Positions 45,798 through 54,133 are shown, numbered from the stretch's first letter. The stretch: DNA of 64,000 nucleotides from Chryseobacterium sp. (GCF_019236175.1 NZ_JAFAJM010000003.1:124001-188000), one strand, 5' to 3'. The notes: generated from the sequence alone by a model not told the origin. Made by a program: numbers and translations.

Positions 45798-45820
45798 AAT
45801 TATAACATACAATTTTAAAT

Positions 45821-46882
45821 ATGAGCACATCATCATTATTTAAACCGTTTCAATATAAGAATCTAGAGCTTAAAAATAGAATCGTCATGGCTCCGATGAC
45901 CAGAGCACAATCTGATAACGGAGTTCCTACTCAGAATATTGCAGATTATTACGGAAGAAGGGCTGCTTCAGAAGTCGGATTAATTCTTTCGGAAGGAACC
46001 GTGATCAACAGACCGGGATCAAAGAATTTACAAAACATCCCCGATTTCTACGGAAATGAAGCATTAAACGGGTGGAAAAACGTCATTGATACTGTGCATA
46101 AGAACGGAGGTAAAATGGGACCTCAGATCTGGCATGTCGGAGATACAAGAATGTCGGAAGAATATCCGCTGACTCCAATGGAAAAAGCATCAACAATGAC
46201 TATCGAAGACATTCAGGATACAATTGCACAATTTGCAGCTTCAGCAAAGTCAGCAAAAGATCTTGGATTTGACTGTCTTGAAATTCATGGAGCACACGGT
46301 TATCTTATTGATCAGTTTTTCTGGGAAGTAACCAATACGAGAACAGATGAATACGGAGGTAAAACCTTAAAAGAAAGAAGCCGGTTTGCTGTTGATGTTG
46401 TAAAAGCGATCAGAGCAGCGGTAGGGGAGGATTTTACCATTATTATCCGTCTTTCCCAATGGAAACAGCAGGATTATAAGAGCAAACTGGCCCTTACTCC
46501 TTATGAAATGGAAGAGTGGTTATTACCATTAAAAGAAGCAGGAGTAGATATTTTCCATTGTTCACAGCGTCGTTTCTGGGAACCGGAATTTGAAGGTTCT
46601 GATCTTAATTTTGCAGGATGGGCAAAAAAAATTACCGGACAGCCGACTATTACCGTAGGTTCTGTAGGATTGAATGGTGATTTCCTTAATGCTTTTGCAG
46701 GTCAGGGGACAGAAAAGACAGATCTTACGGAACTGATCAGAAGGCTTGATAACGAGGAATTCGACCTTGTTGCCGTGGGCAGAGCTATTCTTCAGGATCC
46801 AGAATGGGTAAAGAAGATCAAAGACGGAAATACCGAAGCTCTTCTTGACTTTTCAGCAGAAAGTATGGGCGTTTTATATTAA
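45821..46882 (+). CDS. Alkene reductase / Old Yellow Enzyme (NemA-like)
   Basis: FMN-dependent ene-reductase of 353 residues. FMN/substrate contacts include NRIVMAPMTRAQSDNGVPTQNIADYYGRRA and GLILSEGTVI. The catalytic region is CLEIHGAHGYLIDQFFWEVTNTRTDEYGG, followed by VGSVGL and FDLVAVGRAILQDPEWV. It reduces activated C=C bonds, N-ethylmaleimide and nitro esters with NAD(P)H. Its divergence from an HxlR regulator fits electrophile-induced expression, as for E. coli nemRA. Confidence 0.93.
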   Translation: MSTSSLFKPFQYKNLELKNRIVMAPMTRAQSDNGVPTQNIADYYGRRAASEVGLILSEGTVINRPGSKNLQNIPDFYGNEALNGWKNVIDTVHKNGGKMGPQIWHVGDTRMSEEYPLTPMEKASTMTIEDIQDTIAQFAASAKSAKDLGFDCLEIHGAHGYLIDQFFWEVTNTRTDEYGGKTLKERSRFAVDVVKAIRAAVGEDFTIIIRLSQWKQQDYKSKLALTPYEMEEWLLPLKEAGVDIFHCSQRRFWEPEFEGSDLNFAGWAKKITGQPTITVGSVGLNGDFLNAFAGQGTEKTDLTELIRRLDNEEFDLVAVGRAILQDPEWVKKIKDGNTEALLDFSAESMGVLY

Positions 46883-47030
46883 TAGGGATGGAGAATTGTG
46901 AATGCACTTTGCAGTCAATTTTTTTAACAGTATATTTTATTCACTGTGAAGCCTAATTAACGATTCACTATTCGTATTAATCATCATAATTCACTTTATT
47001 TTATATTTAATTTTTTCACCTATTTATTAA

Positions 47031-47065
47031 AAAACCGGCTTTCAGGATTCCTGAAAGCCGGTTTT
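47031..47065. terminator. Long terminator downstream of OYE and of the bacteriocin-like gene
   Basis: Perfect 16-bp stem AAAACCGGCTTTCAGG/CCTGAAAGCCGGTTTT with a 3-nt loop; best T run on the minus strand, so it chiefly ends the minus-strand peptide gene. Confidence 0.88.
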
Positions 47066-47071
47066 GATTGT

Positions 47072-47233
47072 TTAGAATCTGCAACCTGAAATGTCAGGTT
47101 CACAAGTCCAGTAAGCAGGAGAGCCTCCTTCAGCTTTATGGCGGCACGCAATGGTTCCTTCAGGGCACAAAGGCGCATTTCCGCCATGAATTTTCTTTAA
47201 ATCAGATTTTCTCAATTTTTTTAAATTTTTCAT
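47072..47233 (-). CDS. Double-glycine bacteriocin-like peptide (53 aa)
   Basis: Small protein of 53 residues. The leader KNLKKLRKSDLKKIHGG (residues 2-18) ends in Gly-Gly, the site used by C39 peptidase-ABC exporters. The remaining 35-residue core NAPLCPEGTIACRHKAEGG (residues 19-37) and onward has four Cys at residues 23, 30, 44 and 51. It resembles the 'bacteriocin-like protein' family found in multiple copies in Chryseobacterium. Start ATG 47233; a strong terminator follows. No processing or export gene is adjacent. Antibacterial activity is unproven. Confidence 0.7.
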   Translation of the reverse strand: MKNLKKLRKSDLKKIHGGNAPLCPEGTIACRHKAEGGSPAYWTCEPDISGCRF

Positions 47234-47310
47234 ATAGGTAATTTGTTGATGATTACAAATATAGCATTTTTTTAATGTGTTGTATATTTACATTAAAATT
47301 AGGAATTAAG

Positions 47311-47775
47311 ATGTCACAGATATCAATATACTGGAAACAATTTACCGATTCTTTACAGGGATCCTCTGCGATTCCGGATTTAGCAGGCTCTTTTCATTTT
47401 GGAGGAAAGGAAGATGCCTCGTCTATTGCAGAGCTTGTGGTTTCCGGTATTAAAATAGCTACGGGATCACTACTATGGGGATATGAGCATACAGCAATGC
47501 CTGCTGTCGGAGAATATAATATCATTACCGATTCTGATGATCAGCCGGTTTGTATCATTGAAACCATCGGGATATCGGTTATTCCGTTTGATAAAGTGGA
47601 AGATCAGTTTGCTTTTGATTGCGGAGAGGGGGACAGAACATTGCAGGCCTGGCGTGAAATGTATTGGAAATACATTCGGTCGGAATGCTGCCGTATAGGG
47701 AAAAAACCTGTACCAGATGCGCCCATGATCTGTGAGTATTTTAAACTAGTTTACAAAGAACCTTTATATCATTAA
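47311..47775 (+). CDS. ASCH-domain protein
   Basis: Protein of 154 residues from ATG 47311 (MSQISIYWKQF). It has ASCH-fold features: KIATGSLLWGYEHTAMPAVGEYNIITDSDDQPVCIIETIGISVIPFDKV (GxKxxTxS-like and the E-T strand) and a C-terminal helix with EYFKLVY. ASCH proteins bind RNA or modified nucleosides, and some have amidohydrolase or ribonuclease activity. Role here unknown. An ATG 12 codons upstream is possible but overlaps a -7-like TATATTTA. Confidence 0.82.
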   Translation: MSQISIYWKQFTDSLQGSSAIPDLAGSFHFGGKEDASSIAELVVSGIKIATGSLLWGYEHTAMPAVGEYNIITDSDDQPVCIIETIGISVIPFDKVEDQFAFDCGEGDRTLQAWREMYWKYIRSECCRIGKKPVPDAPMICEYFKLVYKEPLYH

Positions 47776-47789
47776 GATAATATAAAACA

Positions 47790-47824
47790 AACGCGCGCGC
47801 TGAATTTCAGCGCGCGCGTTTTTT
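47790..47824 (+). terminator. CG-alternating terminator after the ASCH gene
   Basis: AACGCGCGCGCTGA/TCAGCGCGCGCGTT with a short AT loop, then T run. The alternating CG stem is extraordinary for this AT-rich genome. Confidence 0.88.
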
Positions 47825-47841
47825 AACAGATTTAAATATCT

Positions 47842-47864
47842 AAAACTGCCATCACAAACGGCAG
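47842..47864 (-). terminator. Weak terminator of the C1 peptidase gene
   Basis: Minus strand CTGCC-9 nt-GGCAG followed by TTTT; short stem. Confidence 0.45.
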
Positions 47865-47877
47865 AAGTGATTTCATG

Positions 47878-49080
47878 TTATAAACCAATATTTTTAGTTG
47901 GTTTCAATTGCTTTAAAATGTTTTTTGGAATAGCATTTTTGTGTACAAGAATAGCCGTTGATTTATACTCAACATAAGGTCTTGTTACATAAAGATATCC
48001 TGCAAAGTCATTGGTTACTCCCCATGAGTTTTTAACCATATAATACTCTTTACCTGTCTGATCTTTAGCCAATCCTACGATATGCATACCATGGTCATCC
48101 GTTGTAGAAAGATTATTAAGAGCTTTCTGACGCATATCTTCAGTAATGGTTTTATCTTTTTTAGGTTCTGTAAATAACGTTTGTTTGTTATCCGCATTGA
48201 TTTGGTTTAAATCCATATCAGGAACATAAGCCACACCGTTTTTGTAGGAGAAATAAGGCTCAGAAACATCAGTTGCCCAACCTACAGAATAGCCTTTGGT
48301 TACAGCATTATCAATGATAGCCGTAAGATCTTTCATAGGAACATTCCAGTCAGAGTCATGGCTCCAGTTATCCGGAATCGGAACTACGAATTTCTGATAA
48401 TACGGATAATCTTTGTAAGAAGATAATTCTACATAATCATCAGGGTTAATTCCCACCACCTCATTAGCAAAAGTTTTCGGAGTGTAGTTTTTTCCTTCGT
48501 ATGTAAAGTTGGCAGGCACTTTTCCTAAGTATTCGTCAAGAATAGCATCCACAGAATCCATCCAGTTATCAGAAAGCTTTCCTTTTGAAGATGCCTGAAC
48601 AAGACTATCCAATACCGGTTTTAATTTTCCCTGCATTTCTTTGAAGTTGTTCAGTGTCTGTCCGGATTTCAATCCTGTGTACACATCCTGAGGAACAGCT
48701 CCGTATTTTTTGTACATATTAACTACATCATGAAGTTCTCCTCCGTCACCCCAGCTGATAGCTCCGTTATTTAATACATATAACTTCGCTTTATCATGAT
48801 AAGAATTTCTTGCTGTAAAAATTTCAGCAAGATCTACAGGTTTTTTGCCCATTCTCTGCATTTCAGATTCAAGGAAAGAGTTTCCTGAGTAGCTCCAGCA
48901 GGTTCCTGATGAACCTTGGTTCTTTACAGAAGTAGCACCAACGTCTTTTAACGTTGTGAACTGAAAATTAGCATTTTGTGATTGGTTGTTTTTTAACTTA
49001 TTGATTAAGTCATCTTGGGCAAACATCATACTTCCTGCAGACAAAACAAAAAGTAATGATACCATTTTCGTATTTTTCAT
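47878..49080 (-). CDS. Secreted C1-family cysteine peptidase (papain fold)
   Basis: Protein of 400 residues from ATG 49080 (MKNTKMVSLLFVLSAGSMMFAQ), a signal peptide; the longer upstream frame lacks one. The catalytic Cys61 lies in SSGTCWSYSGNSFLESEM, the oxyanion Gln region in VKNQGSS, the His in DDHGMHIVGLAKD and the Asn in VKNSWG. These are the bleomycin hydrolase/PepC-like papain motifs. It probably works in the periplasm or outside as an aminopeptidase/endopeptidase. No T9SS C-terminal domain is visible. Confidence 0.9.
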   Translation of the reverse strand: MKNTKMVSLLFVLSAGSMMFAQDDLINKLKNNQSQNANFQFTTLKDVGATSVKNQGSSGTCWSYSGNSFLESEMQRMGKKPVDLAEIFTARNSYHDKAKLYVLNNGAISWGDGGELHDVVNMYKKYGAVPQDVYTGLKSGQTLNNFKEMQGKLKPVLDSLVQASSKGKLSDNWMDSVDAILDEYLGKVPANFTYEGKNYTPKTFANEVVGINPDDYVELSSYKDYPYYQKFVVPIPDNWSHDSDWNVPMKDLTAIIDNAVTKGYSVGWATDVSEPYFSYKNGVAYVPDMDLNQINADNKQTLFTEPKKDKTITEDMRQKALNNLSTTDDHGMHIVGLAKDQTGKEYYMVKNSWGVTNDFAGYLYVTRPYVEYKSTAILVHKNAIPKNILKQLKPTKNIGL

Positions 49081-49237
49081 TACTATAAAAAGATTATTTA
49101 TATTAATAGTCGTTAATATTAGAGATATGTTACAGCAGGAAAAGTTAAATTTAAAATGAAAGTTTTTTAAAAAAATGTTTAGCATGTTTCCAACCCGTTC
49201 GGAATTTCCGTCATTTATATTCATATAACTCCTGACT

Positions 49238-49390
49238 ATGGAAAGAAAATTATGATGAGAATGTCAACGTAACGGCCGAAATACACAGCGGCAGGTTTAC
49301 GAGAAAATGGCAGGCAGACTTTATACGGTCTGCAGACGTTATCTGAAAAAAGACGAAGATATCGAAGAAGTTTATAAATCCATCAAATAG
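49238..49390 (+). pseudogene. ECF sigma-70 factor remnant
   Basis: From ATG 49238 the frame is MERKL, then TGA TGA, then ECQRNGRNTQRQVYEK and MAGRLYTVCRRYLKKDEDIEEVYKSIK up to TAG at 49388-49390. QRQVYEK..GRLYxVCRRYLKxDEDIEE is the region-2 start of Bacteroidota ECF sigma factors. The rest of region 2 and all of region 4 are gone, and two stops break the N-terminus. Clearly nonfunctional. Confidence 0.75.
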
Positions 49391-49438
49391 CAATAAAAAC
49401 GGGCCTTCGCAGAGAATGTCTGTTTTATTTTAAAATTA

Positions 49439-49460
49439 ATTTTCAATAATTATTGAAAAT
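49439..49460. promoter_or_regulatory. 22-bp palindromic operator at the gbsR-like promoter
   Basis: Perfect palindrome with half-site ATTTTCAATAA, 14 nt before the -7 box, so it covers the -33 region. A related sequence with three changes is at 50049-50070. Best explained as an autorepression site. Confidence 0.65.
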
Positions 49461-49474
49461 TCAAAAAATATAAT

Positions 49475-49482
49475 TAGATTTG
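49475..49482 (+). promoter_or_regulatory. -7 box of the gbsR-like gene
   Basis: TAGATTTG matches TAnnTTTG; leader about 20 nt. Confidence 0.6.
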
Positions 49483-49507
49483 TAAAAGAAAATTAAAAGA
49501 AAAGACG

Positions 49508-50011
49508 ATGAAACTTTCAGAAGCCAAAGAAAAATACATTCAGACCTGGGGAACATTTGCTACCAACTGGGGAATCAACCGTACGATGGCACAGGTACAT
49601 GCTTTGCTTCTGGCAAGTGGTAAGCCGCTTTCTACGGATGAGGTTATGGAGCAACTGGAAATTTCAAGAGGAAATGCCAATATGAATCTTCGGGCCCTGA
49701 TCGATTGGGGGATTGTAAGAAAAGAATTTATTAAAGGCGATCGTAAAGAATATTTCGTAGCGGAAAAAGATGTCTGGTACCTTTTTAAGCAAATCACCAA
49801 AGAGCGTAGAAAAAGAGAAATAGAACCGGTTATTTCGTTTCTTGAAGAACTGAAAAATATTGAAGATAAAGATTCGGAGGAAGCAGAAGAATTTATCAGA
49901 CTGATTAATGATTTCAGCTCTGTGACAGGAAAGATTAATAATATCATGGATCTGGCCATTAAAAGTGATGATCACTGGCTGGTAGGAAAGATTACTAACT
50001 TGTTGAAATAG
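49508..50011 (+). CDS. GbsR/MarR-family transcriptional regulator
   Basis: Regulator of 167 residues. The winged-HTH region is MAQVHALLLASGKPLSTDEVMEQLEISRGNANMNLRALIDWGIVRKEFIKGDRKEYFVAEKDVWYLFKQI, which is the GbsR signature. C-terminal helices would dimerise. In Bacillus, GbsR represses choline uptake and betaine synthesis genes, but many GbsR relatives regulate other systems. The palindrome at its own promoter and the copy before the next operon define its likely regulon. Confidence 0.9.
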   Translation: MKLSEAKEKYIQTWGTFATNWGINRTMAQVHALLLASGKPLSTDEVMEQLEISRGNANMNLRALIDWGIVRKEFIKGDRKEYFVAEKDVWYLFKQITKERRKREIEPVISFLEELKNIEDKDSEEAEEFIRLINDFSSVTGKINNIMDLAIKSDDHWLVGKITNLLK

Positions 50012-50048
50012 TAAAGAAAGGATGGAAGTCCTTTTTTATTTCTGTCTT

Positions 50049-50070
50049 ATTTTCAAAAATTACTGAAAGT
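50049..50070. promoter_or_regulatory. Second GbsR-type operator before the following operon
   Basis: ATTTTCAAAAATTACTGAAA and two further bases, 19 of 22 positions equal to the perfect palindrome at 49439. Confidence 0.55.
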
Positions 50071-50088
50071 TTTAAATAGATAATAATT

Positions 50089-50166
50089 ATGAAAAATTTT
50101 ATCATTCACCTATTCTTAATCATGTATTTCGGAAACAGAAGAAATGATAAGAAGCAATGGTTATAG
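50089..50166 (+). CDS. Possible 25-residue membrane microprotein
   Basis: ATG 50089 opens a frame of 25 codons: a hydrophobic helix FIIHLFLIMYF then a basic tail RRNDKKQWL and TAG. It lies just downstream of the second operator and 36 nt before the DUF393-like gene. Could be a leader ORF or chance; no homologue is known to me. Confidence 0.3.
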   Translation: MKNFIIHLFLIMYFGNRRNDKKQWL

Positions 50167-50202
50167 AAGAATTTACAATAAAACCCTTAAAGATAATCCG
50201 TT

Positions 50203-51015
50203 ATGAAAACGTTAAAAAATCACACCCTTATTTACGACGATGAATGCCCTATGTGTGCCATGTATTCCGGAGGTTTTATTAAAAGCGGAATGCTAGACGG
50301 ACAGGGAAGAGAAGCTTTTACGGAAATATCTGTCAGAAATAAAAGTCTAATTGATTTCAATCGGGCAAAAAATGAAATTGCGCTGGTGGACCACAACAAA
50401 AATGAAGTTGTTTATGGATTGGACAGTCTTCTTCTGATCATTGGAAATTCGTTTCCATTATTAGAGAAAGGGGCAAGGGTAAAACCTTTCTATTGGTTTT
50501 TCAAAAAGTTATATTCTTTTGTTTCCTATAATCGAAAGCAGATTATTCCTTCGAAAAAAGACTATACTGAACAATCTTGTGTTCCTGATTTTAACAGAAA
50601 ATACAGACTTGTCTATATTGCATTTGTGGCAATTTTCTCAGCCTATGTTTTAAGTGTTTTTTCCGGAAAACCAGGAGTAGGCCTGGATCGGAATTTTTTA
50701 AGAGAACTGGCAGTCTGTCTAGGACAGATTTTCTGGCAAGTTATTTTTCTGAGTACTTATTTAAAGCATAAAGCCTGGGATTATGTCGGCAATATGATGA
50801 CTGTTTCTTTAATGGGAACATTACTGCTGATTCCGGCTTTGTTTACAGATTTTACTCCAGCTTTCTATATTATTTACTTTGGATTTGTAGTATTGATCAT
50901 GTTTCTGGAACATATGCGAAGATGTAGAATATTAAAACTGGGTTATCTTCCTACAATTTCATGGATTCTGTTTAGAATAACAGCTTTGACAATCATTACT
51001 TTGACTATTCAATAA
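50203..51015 (+). CDS. DCC1/DUF393-like thiol oxidoreductase domain with membrane part
   Basis: Protein of 270 residues. The N-terminus LIYDDECPMCAMYSGGF carries a CxxC (Cys15, Cys18) like the DCC1/DUF393 thiol-disulfide family, and residues to ~110 fit that fold. Residues ~130-265 contain about five hydrophobic segments, giving a membrane-anchored form. Function unknown; the CxxC suggests redox chemistry. First clear gene of a four-gene operon behind the GbsR-type operator. Confidence 0.8.
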   Translation: MKTLKNHTLIYDDECPMCAMYSGGFIKSGMLDGQGREAFTEISVRNKSLIDFNRAKNEIALVDHNKNEVVYGLDSLLLIIGNSFPLLEKGARVKPFYWFFKKLYSFVSYNRKQIIPSKKDYTEQSCVPDFNRKYRLVYIAFVAIFSAYVLSVFSGKPGVGLDRNFLRELAVCLGQIFWQVIFLSTYLKHKAWDYVGNMMTVSLMGTLLLIPALFTDFTPAFYIIYFGFVVLIMFLEHMRRCRILKLGYLPTISWILFRITALTIITLTIQ

Positions 51016-51029
51016 AAAAAACTTTGAAA

Positions 51030-51500
51030 ATGGCACTTATTTATTTAGAAATATTGATCGATGCCCGGGCTCAGGATGTTTTTGATCTTGCCAGAGATAT
51101 TGACCTGCATCAGAAATCCACTGCAAGATCTCACGAAACAGTTATCGGAGGACGAATGTCAGGATTGATTGAAGAAAATGAAACCGTTACCTGGAGGGCT
51201 AAACATCTGGGAATCTATCAGACCCTGACTACAAAAATTATCAGTATGGAAAAACCTCTCCAATTCACAGATATCATGTTGAAAGGTGCTTTCAAATCAA
51301 TGCGACACCAACATATTTTTAAAGAAACAGAAGGAAAAACGAAGATGACGGATGTGTTTGAATTTGAATCTCCGCTGGGAATCATCGGGAAGCTTTTCAA
51401 TGCGGTTTTCCTTACCCGTTATCTCAGAATCTTTCTTACGGAAAGAAATCAGCTTATAAAAATGACCGCAGAAGCATTGAAGAACAATGATGTAATCTGA
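51030..51500 (+). CDS. SRPBCC-family ligand-binding protein
   Basis: Protein of 156 residues from ATG 51030 (MALIYLEILIDARAQDVFDLARDIDLHQKS); the TTG two codons upstream is ignored. It has the START/Bet v1-like pattern: DARAQDVFDLARD, ETVTWRAKHLGIYQTLTTKI, FTDIMLKGAFKSMRHQHIF and MTDVFEFESPLGIIGKLFN. It would bind a hydrophobic ligand in a deep cavity. It follows the DUF393-like gene by 14 nt. Confidence 0.85.
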   Translation: MALIYLEILIDARAQDVFDLARDIDLHQKSTARSHETVIGGRMSGLIEENETVTWRAKHLGIYQTLTTKIISMEKPLQFTDIMLKGAFKSMRHQHIFKETEGKTKMTDVFEFESPLGIIGKLFNAVFLTRYLRIFLTERNQLIKMTAEALKNNDVI

Positions 51501-51538
51501 TAAAATGTTACGGTATCAATTCACTCAAAAAAAATAAT

Positions 51539-52234
51539 ATGAACTTTTTAAAAGCAGAATGGCGAAAGTTGGCCATCATCAATTATGAAATAAGCCCGGA
51601 AGTACTGACTAAATATTTACCTGAAGGGACAGAATTGGATTTTTACAAAGGAAAATGCTATGTGAGCTTAGTTGGCTTTATGTTTTTAAATACAAAATTA
51701 TTAGGTCTTCCCATTCCTTTTCACCGGAATTTTGAAGAAGTAAACCTGAGATTCTATGTCAGGAAAAAAGAAAACAAAACCTGGAAAAGAGGAGTAGTCT
51801 TTATTAAGGAAATTGTTCCCAGGTCAGCTTTAAGTCTTGTAGCAAATGCCGTGTATAAAGAAAACTATCATACCATGCCGATGAAAAGCAAAATTCGTGA
51901 AACAGACACGGATGTAATGATTAAGTATTCCTGGAAAGACAAAAGCTGGCATTCCATCCAGATGACAGCAGAGAATACAATGCTGCCTATGGAAGCTGAT
52001 TCTGAGTTTGAATTCATTACGGAACATTACTGGGGATTTACCAAAAAAGAGAAAAGAACTTCAGTATATGAAGTGTGTCATTCCCAATGGAAATATTACA
52101 GAGTGAAAGATCATAAACTGGATATTGATTTTAAATTAGTTTACGGGATTGATTTTGAATGTCTTCGTTATCAAAATCCTGTTTCTGTAATGCTTGCAGA
52201 GGGTTCTGAAATTGAAGTGAAAATGAAAAAATAA
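51539..52234 (+). CDS. DUF2071 (YqjF-like) protein
   Basis: Protein of 231 residues in the acetoacetate-decarboxylase-like DUF2071 family. Markers are FLKAEWRKLAIINYEISPEVLTKYLPEGTELDFYKGKCYVSLVGFMF, NLRFYVR and RGVVFIKEIVPRSALSLVANAVYKENY. Family function is unknown. It lies 38 nt after the SRPBCC gene and is likely co-transcribed. Confidence 0.87.
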   Translation: MNFLKAEWRKLAIINYEISPEVLTKYLPEGTELDFYKGKCYVSLVGFMFLNTKLLGLPIPFHRNFEEVNLRFYVRKKENKTWKRGVVFIKEIVPRSALSLVANAVYKENYHTMPMKSKIRETDTDVMIKYSWKDKSWHSIQMTAENTMLPMEADSEFEFITEHYWGFTKKEKRTSVYEVCHSQWKYYRVKDHKLDIDFKLVYGIDFECLRYQNPVSVMLAEGSEIEVKMKK

Positions 52235-52280
52235 AGAATGTAACATTATAAGACCAACACTCAATTTTAAACTTAGAATT

Positions 52281-53174
52281 ATGAAAATAATCATAGCCGG
52301 AGGAACCGGATTTCTTGGTGAAAATCTAGAAAAGTATTTTACGGAAAAAGAAAACCAGGTTTATATTCTCACCAGGAATCCAATGCGTAAAAATGAAATC
52401 TACTGGGATGCCCGAACCACAGGAGGCTGGAAGGATATCCTTGAAAGAGCGGATGTTTTAATTAATCTTACCGGAAAATCGGTGGACTGCAGATATCATG
52501 AAAAGAACAAACAGGAGATTTATGCTTCAAGAATAGACAGTACTAAAGTATTACAGGAAGCCGTTAATCACTGTTCTGATAAGCCTAAACTATGGCTGAA
52601 TGCCAGTTCTGCAACCATTTATGTACATTCAGAACAACATCTGAATACAGAGGAGGACGGAATGATAGGGGATGATTTTTCTATGAATATCTGCAAGAGC
52701 TGGGAAAAAGAATTTTTTAAATCTGATGACCAGAAAATACGGAAAGTAGCACTTCGGACTTCTATTGTTTTAGGAACGGACGGAGGTGCTTTTCCAAAGT
52801 TAAAGACAATCACCCAATTGGGGTTGGGAGGTCAGCAGGGAAGGGGAACCCAGATGGTAAGCTGGATTCATATCGACGATTTTTGCAAAGCGGTTGAATG
52901 GATTATTATGCATGAAAATATTAAAGGAGCCATTAATGTAACTGCTCCCAATCCTTTGCCCAATGCAGAGTTGATGAAAAAGATAAGAAAACAGCTCAAA
53001 ATCCCTTTTGGACTCAATGCTCCGGTATGGCAATTAGAAATAGCTGCTCTGTTTTTAAATACAGAAACCGAACTATTGCTTAAAAGCCGAAACGTATATC
53101 CGGAAAAACTGCTTAAAAGCGGATTCTTTTTTTGGTATCCGGACTTTGACAAAGCTGTATATGACCTGACTTAA
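52281..53174 (+). CDS. TIGR01777-family NAD-binding epimerase-like protein
   Basis: Extended SDR-like protein of 297 residues (YfcH/SulA family). The Rossmann motif is IIAGGTGFLGENLEKYF. Other family marks are VLINLTGKSVDCRYHEKNKQEI, SRIDSTKVL, SSATIYVHSEQHLNTEEDG, GQQGRGTQMVSWIHIDDF and INVTAPNPLPNAEL. Bacterial members have no settled function; plant relatives act in chloroplast division. Last gene of the GbsR-linked operon. Confidence 0.9.
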   Translation: MKIIIAGGTGFLGENLEKYFTEKENQVYILTRNPMRKNEIYWDARTTGGWKDILERADVLINLTGKSVDCRYHEKNKQEIYASRIDSTKVLQEAVNHCSDKPKLWLNASSATIYVHSEQHLNTEEDGMIGDDFSMNICKSWEKEFFKSDDQKIRKVALRTSIVLGTDGGAFPKLKTITQLGLGGQQGRGTQMVSWIHIDDFCKAVEWIIMHENIKGAINVTAPNPLPNAELMKKIRKQLKIPFGLNAPVWQLEIAALFLNTETELLLKSRNVYPEKLLKSGFFFWYPDFDKAVYDLT

Positions 53175-53182
53175 AAGGAAAA

Positions 53183-53203
53183 AGAGCAGAAAGAATCTGC
53201 TCT
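53183..53203 (-). terminator. Terminator between convergent genes
   Basis: AGAGCAGA-AAGAA-TCTGCTCT; on the minus strand it is followed by a T-rich tail, so it ends the secreted-protein gene at 53230. Confidence 0.7.
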
Positions 53204-53229
53204 TGTATCAAGTATAAGTTGTCCTGTTT

Positions 53230-54111
53230 TTAATATTTTCTGGCCAGTAAAAGGTTCAATAAAAATGTACCGGTCCAGTTACTGTTGTTGGTACCGTTCG
53301 TTCCTATAAAATCTACTCGGGCCACTGATACCGTAAGCCTTGTTCTTCCTGCAGTACCATTATTGGCAAGACTTACAAATGAAGCAGTAAAGACATCCGG
53401 GAAACTTGAGTTATTTCCTGCGGTAAGAATAGGATACATATTGGTGACATTGAAAGGAGCTCCCTGATATTCATACACAATCATCATCCTGCTGGTGTTT
53501 GAATAGGCTGCAGTATGAGCATTGGTTACTGAAGTTTTACTGATGATCCACCATACATCAGTTCCGGTTCCGGTATCATAAGAAGTATTGGCATGATTGG
53601 TCCAGTCTGCGACTCCCGGTGATCCGTTTCCATGAGGAGGAATGGAAACCTGAGCTCCGTAAATTTCCACATTACTAGGTTTTGGAAGTACGGTAAATGA
53701 AAGATCCCATGTTCCTCCACTCGTATTGCTATTGTTTACCACCTCGGCATATGCTCCTAGTGGGATGGTAAAGCTGGCAACAGGAGTATTGTCAATTCTT
53801 AATGTATTTCCACTGGATGCCTGAAGCGTAATATTGGAAGTGGATATATTTTTAATTTTATAGATCCTTCCCGTATAACTGGTAGTTCCGGTACCAATTA
53901 CAGGAAGTGTAAAAGTAGCGTCCCCTGTTCCGTTATAAGTGAGGTAATGGTCTGTCGCCAGAATATTATACGTGTTAGCCGTTACCTGTTTATAACCTGC
54001 TCCGAGGGATCCGTTGATGGCTAAAGTACTGTTTGGTGTCATTGTGTTAATACCTACTTGTGCATTTAGGCTAAGGCACCCAAACAGAAGAACTGAGAAG
54101 TATTTTTTCAT
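53230..54111 (-). CDS. Secreted protein of unknown function
   Basis: Protein of 293 residues with signal peptide MKKYFSVLLFGCLSLNAQ followed by VGINTMTPNSTLAING, the opening typical of many Flavobacteriia surface proteins. The rest is rich in Thr, Asn, Gly and Ser and looks all-beta (FTLPVIGTGTTSYTGRIYKI, SNITLQASSGNTLRIDNTP). The sequence ends NWTGTFLLNLLLARKY and lacks a T9SS sorting domain. A -7 box TATTTTTG (54134-54141, minus strand) precedes it. Confidence 0.7.
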   Translation of the reverse strand: MKKYFSVLLFGCLSLNAQVGINTMTPNSTLAINGSLGAGYKQVTANTYNILATDHYLTYNGTGDATFTLPVIGTGTTSYTGRIYKIKNISTSNITLQASSGNTLRIDNTPVASFTIPLGAYAEVVNNSNTSGGTWDLSFTVLPKPSNVEIYGAQVSIPPHGNGSPGVADWTNHANTSYDTGTGTDVWWIISKTSVTNAHTAAYSNTSRMMIVYEYQGAPFNVTNMYPILTAGNNSSFPDVFTASFVSLANNGTAGRTRLTVSVARVDFIGTNGTNNSNWTGTFLLNLLLARKY

Positions 54112-54133
54112 ATTAATTGTTTTTAATGTTTCA

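Noticed and set aside
47742..47758. Third copy of the ACTAGTT operator
   Set aside because: AAACTAGTTT lies inside the ASCH coding sequence, lacks the flanks of the 21-bp site and has no -7 box at the right distance.
49540..49959. 139-codon minus-strand ORF
   Set aside because: Antisense shadow of the GbsR-like gene.
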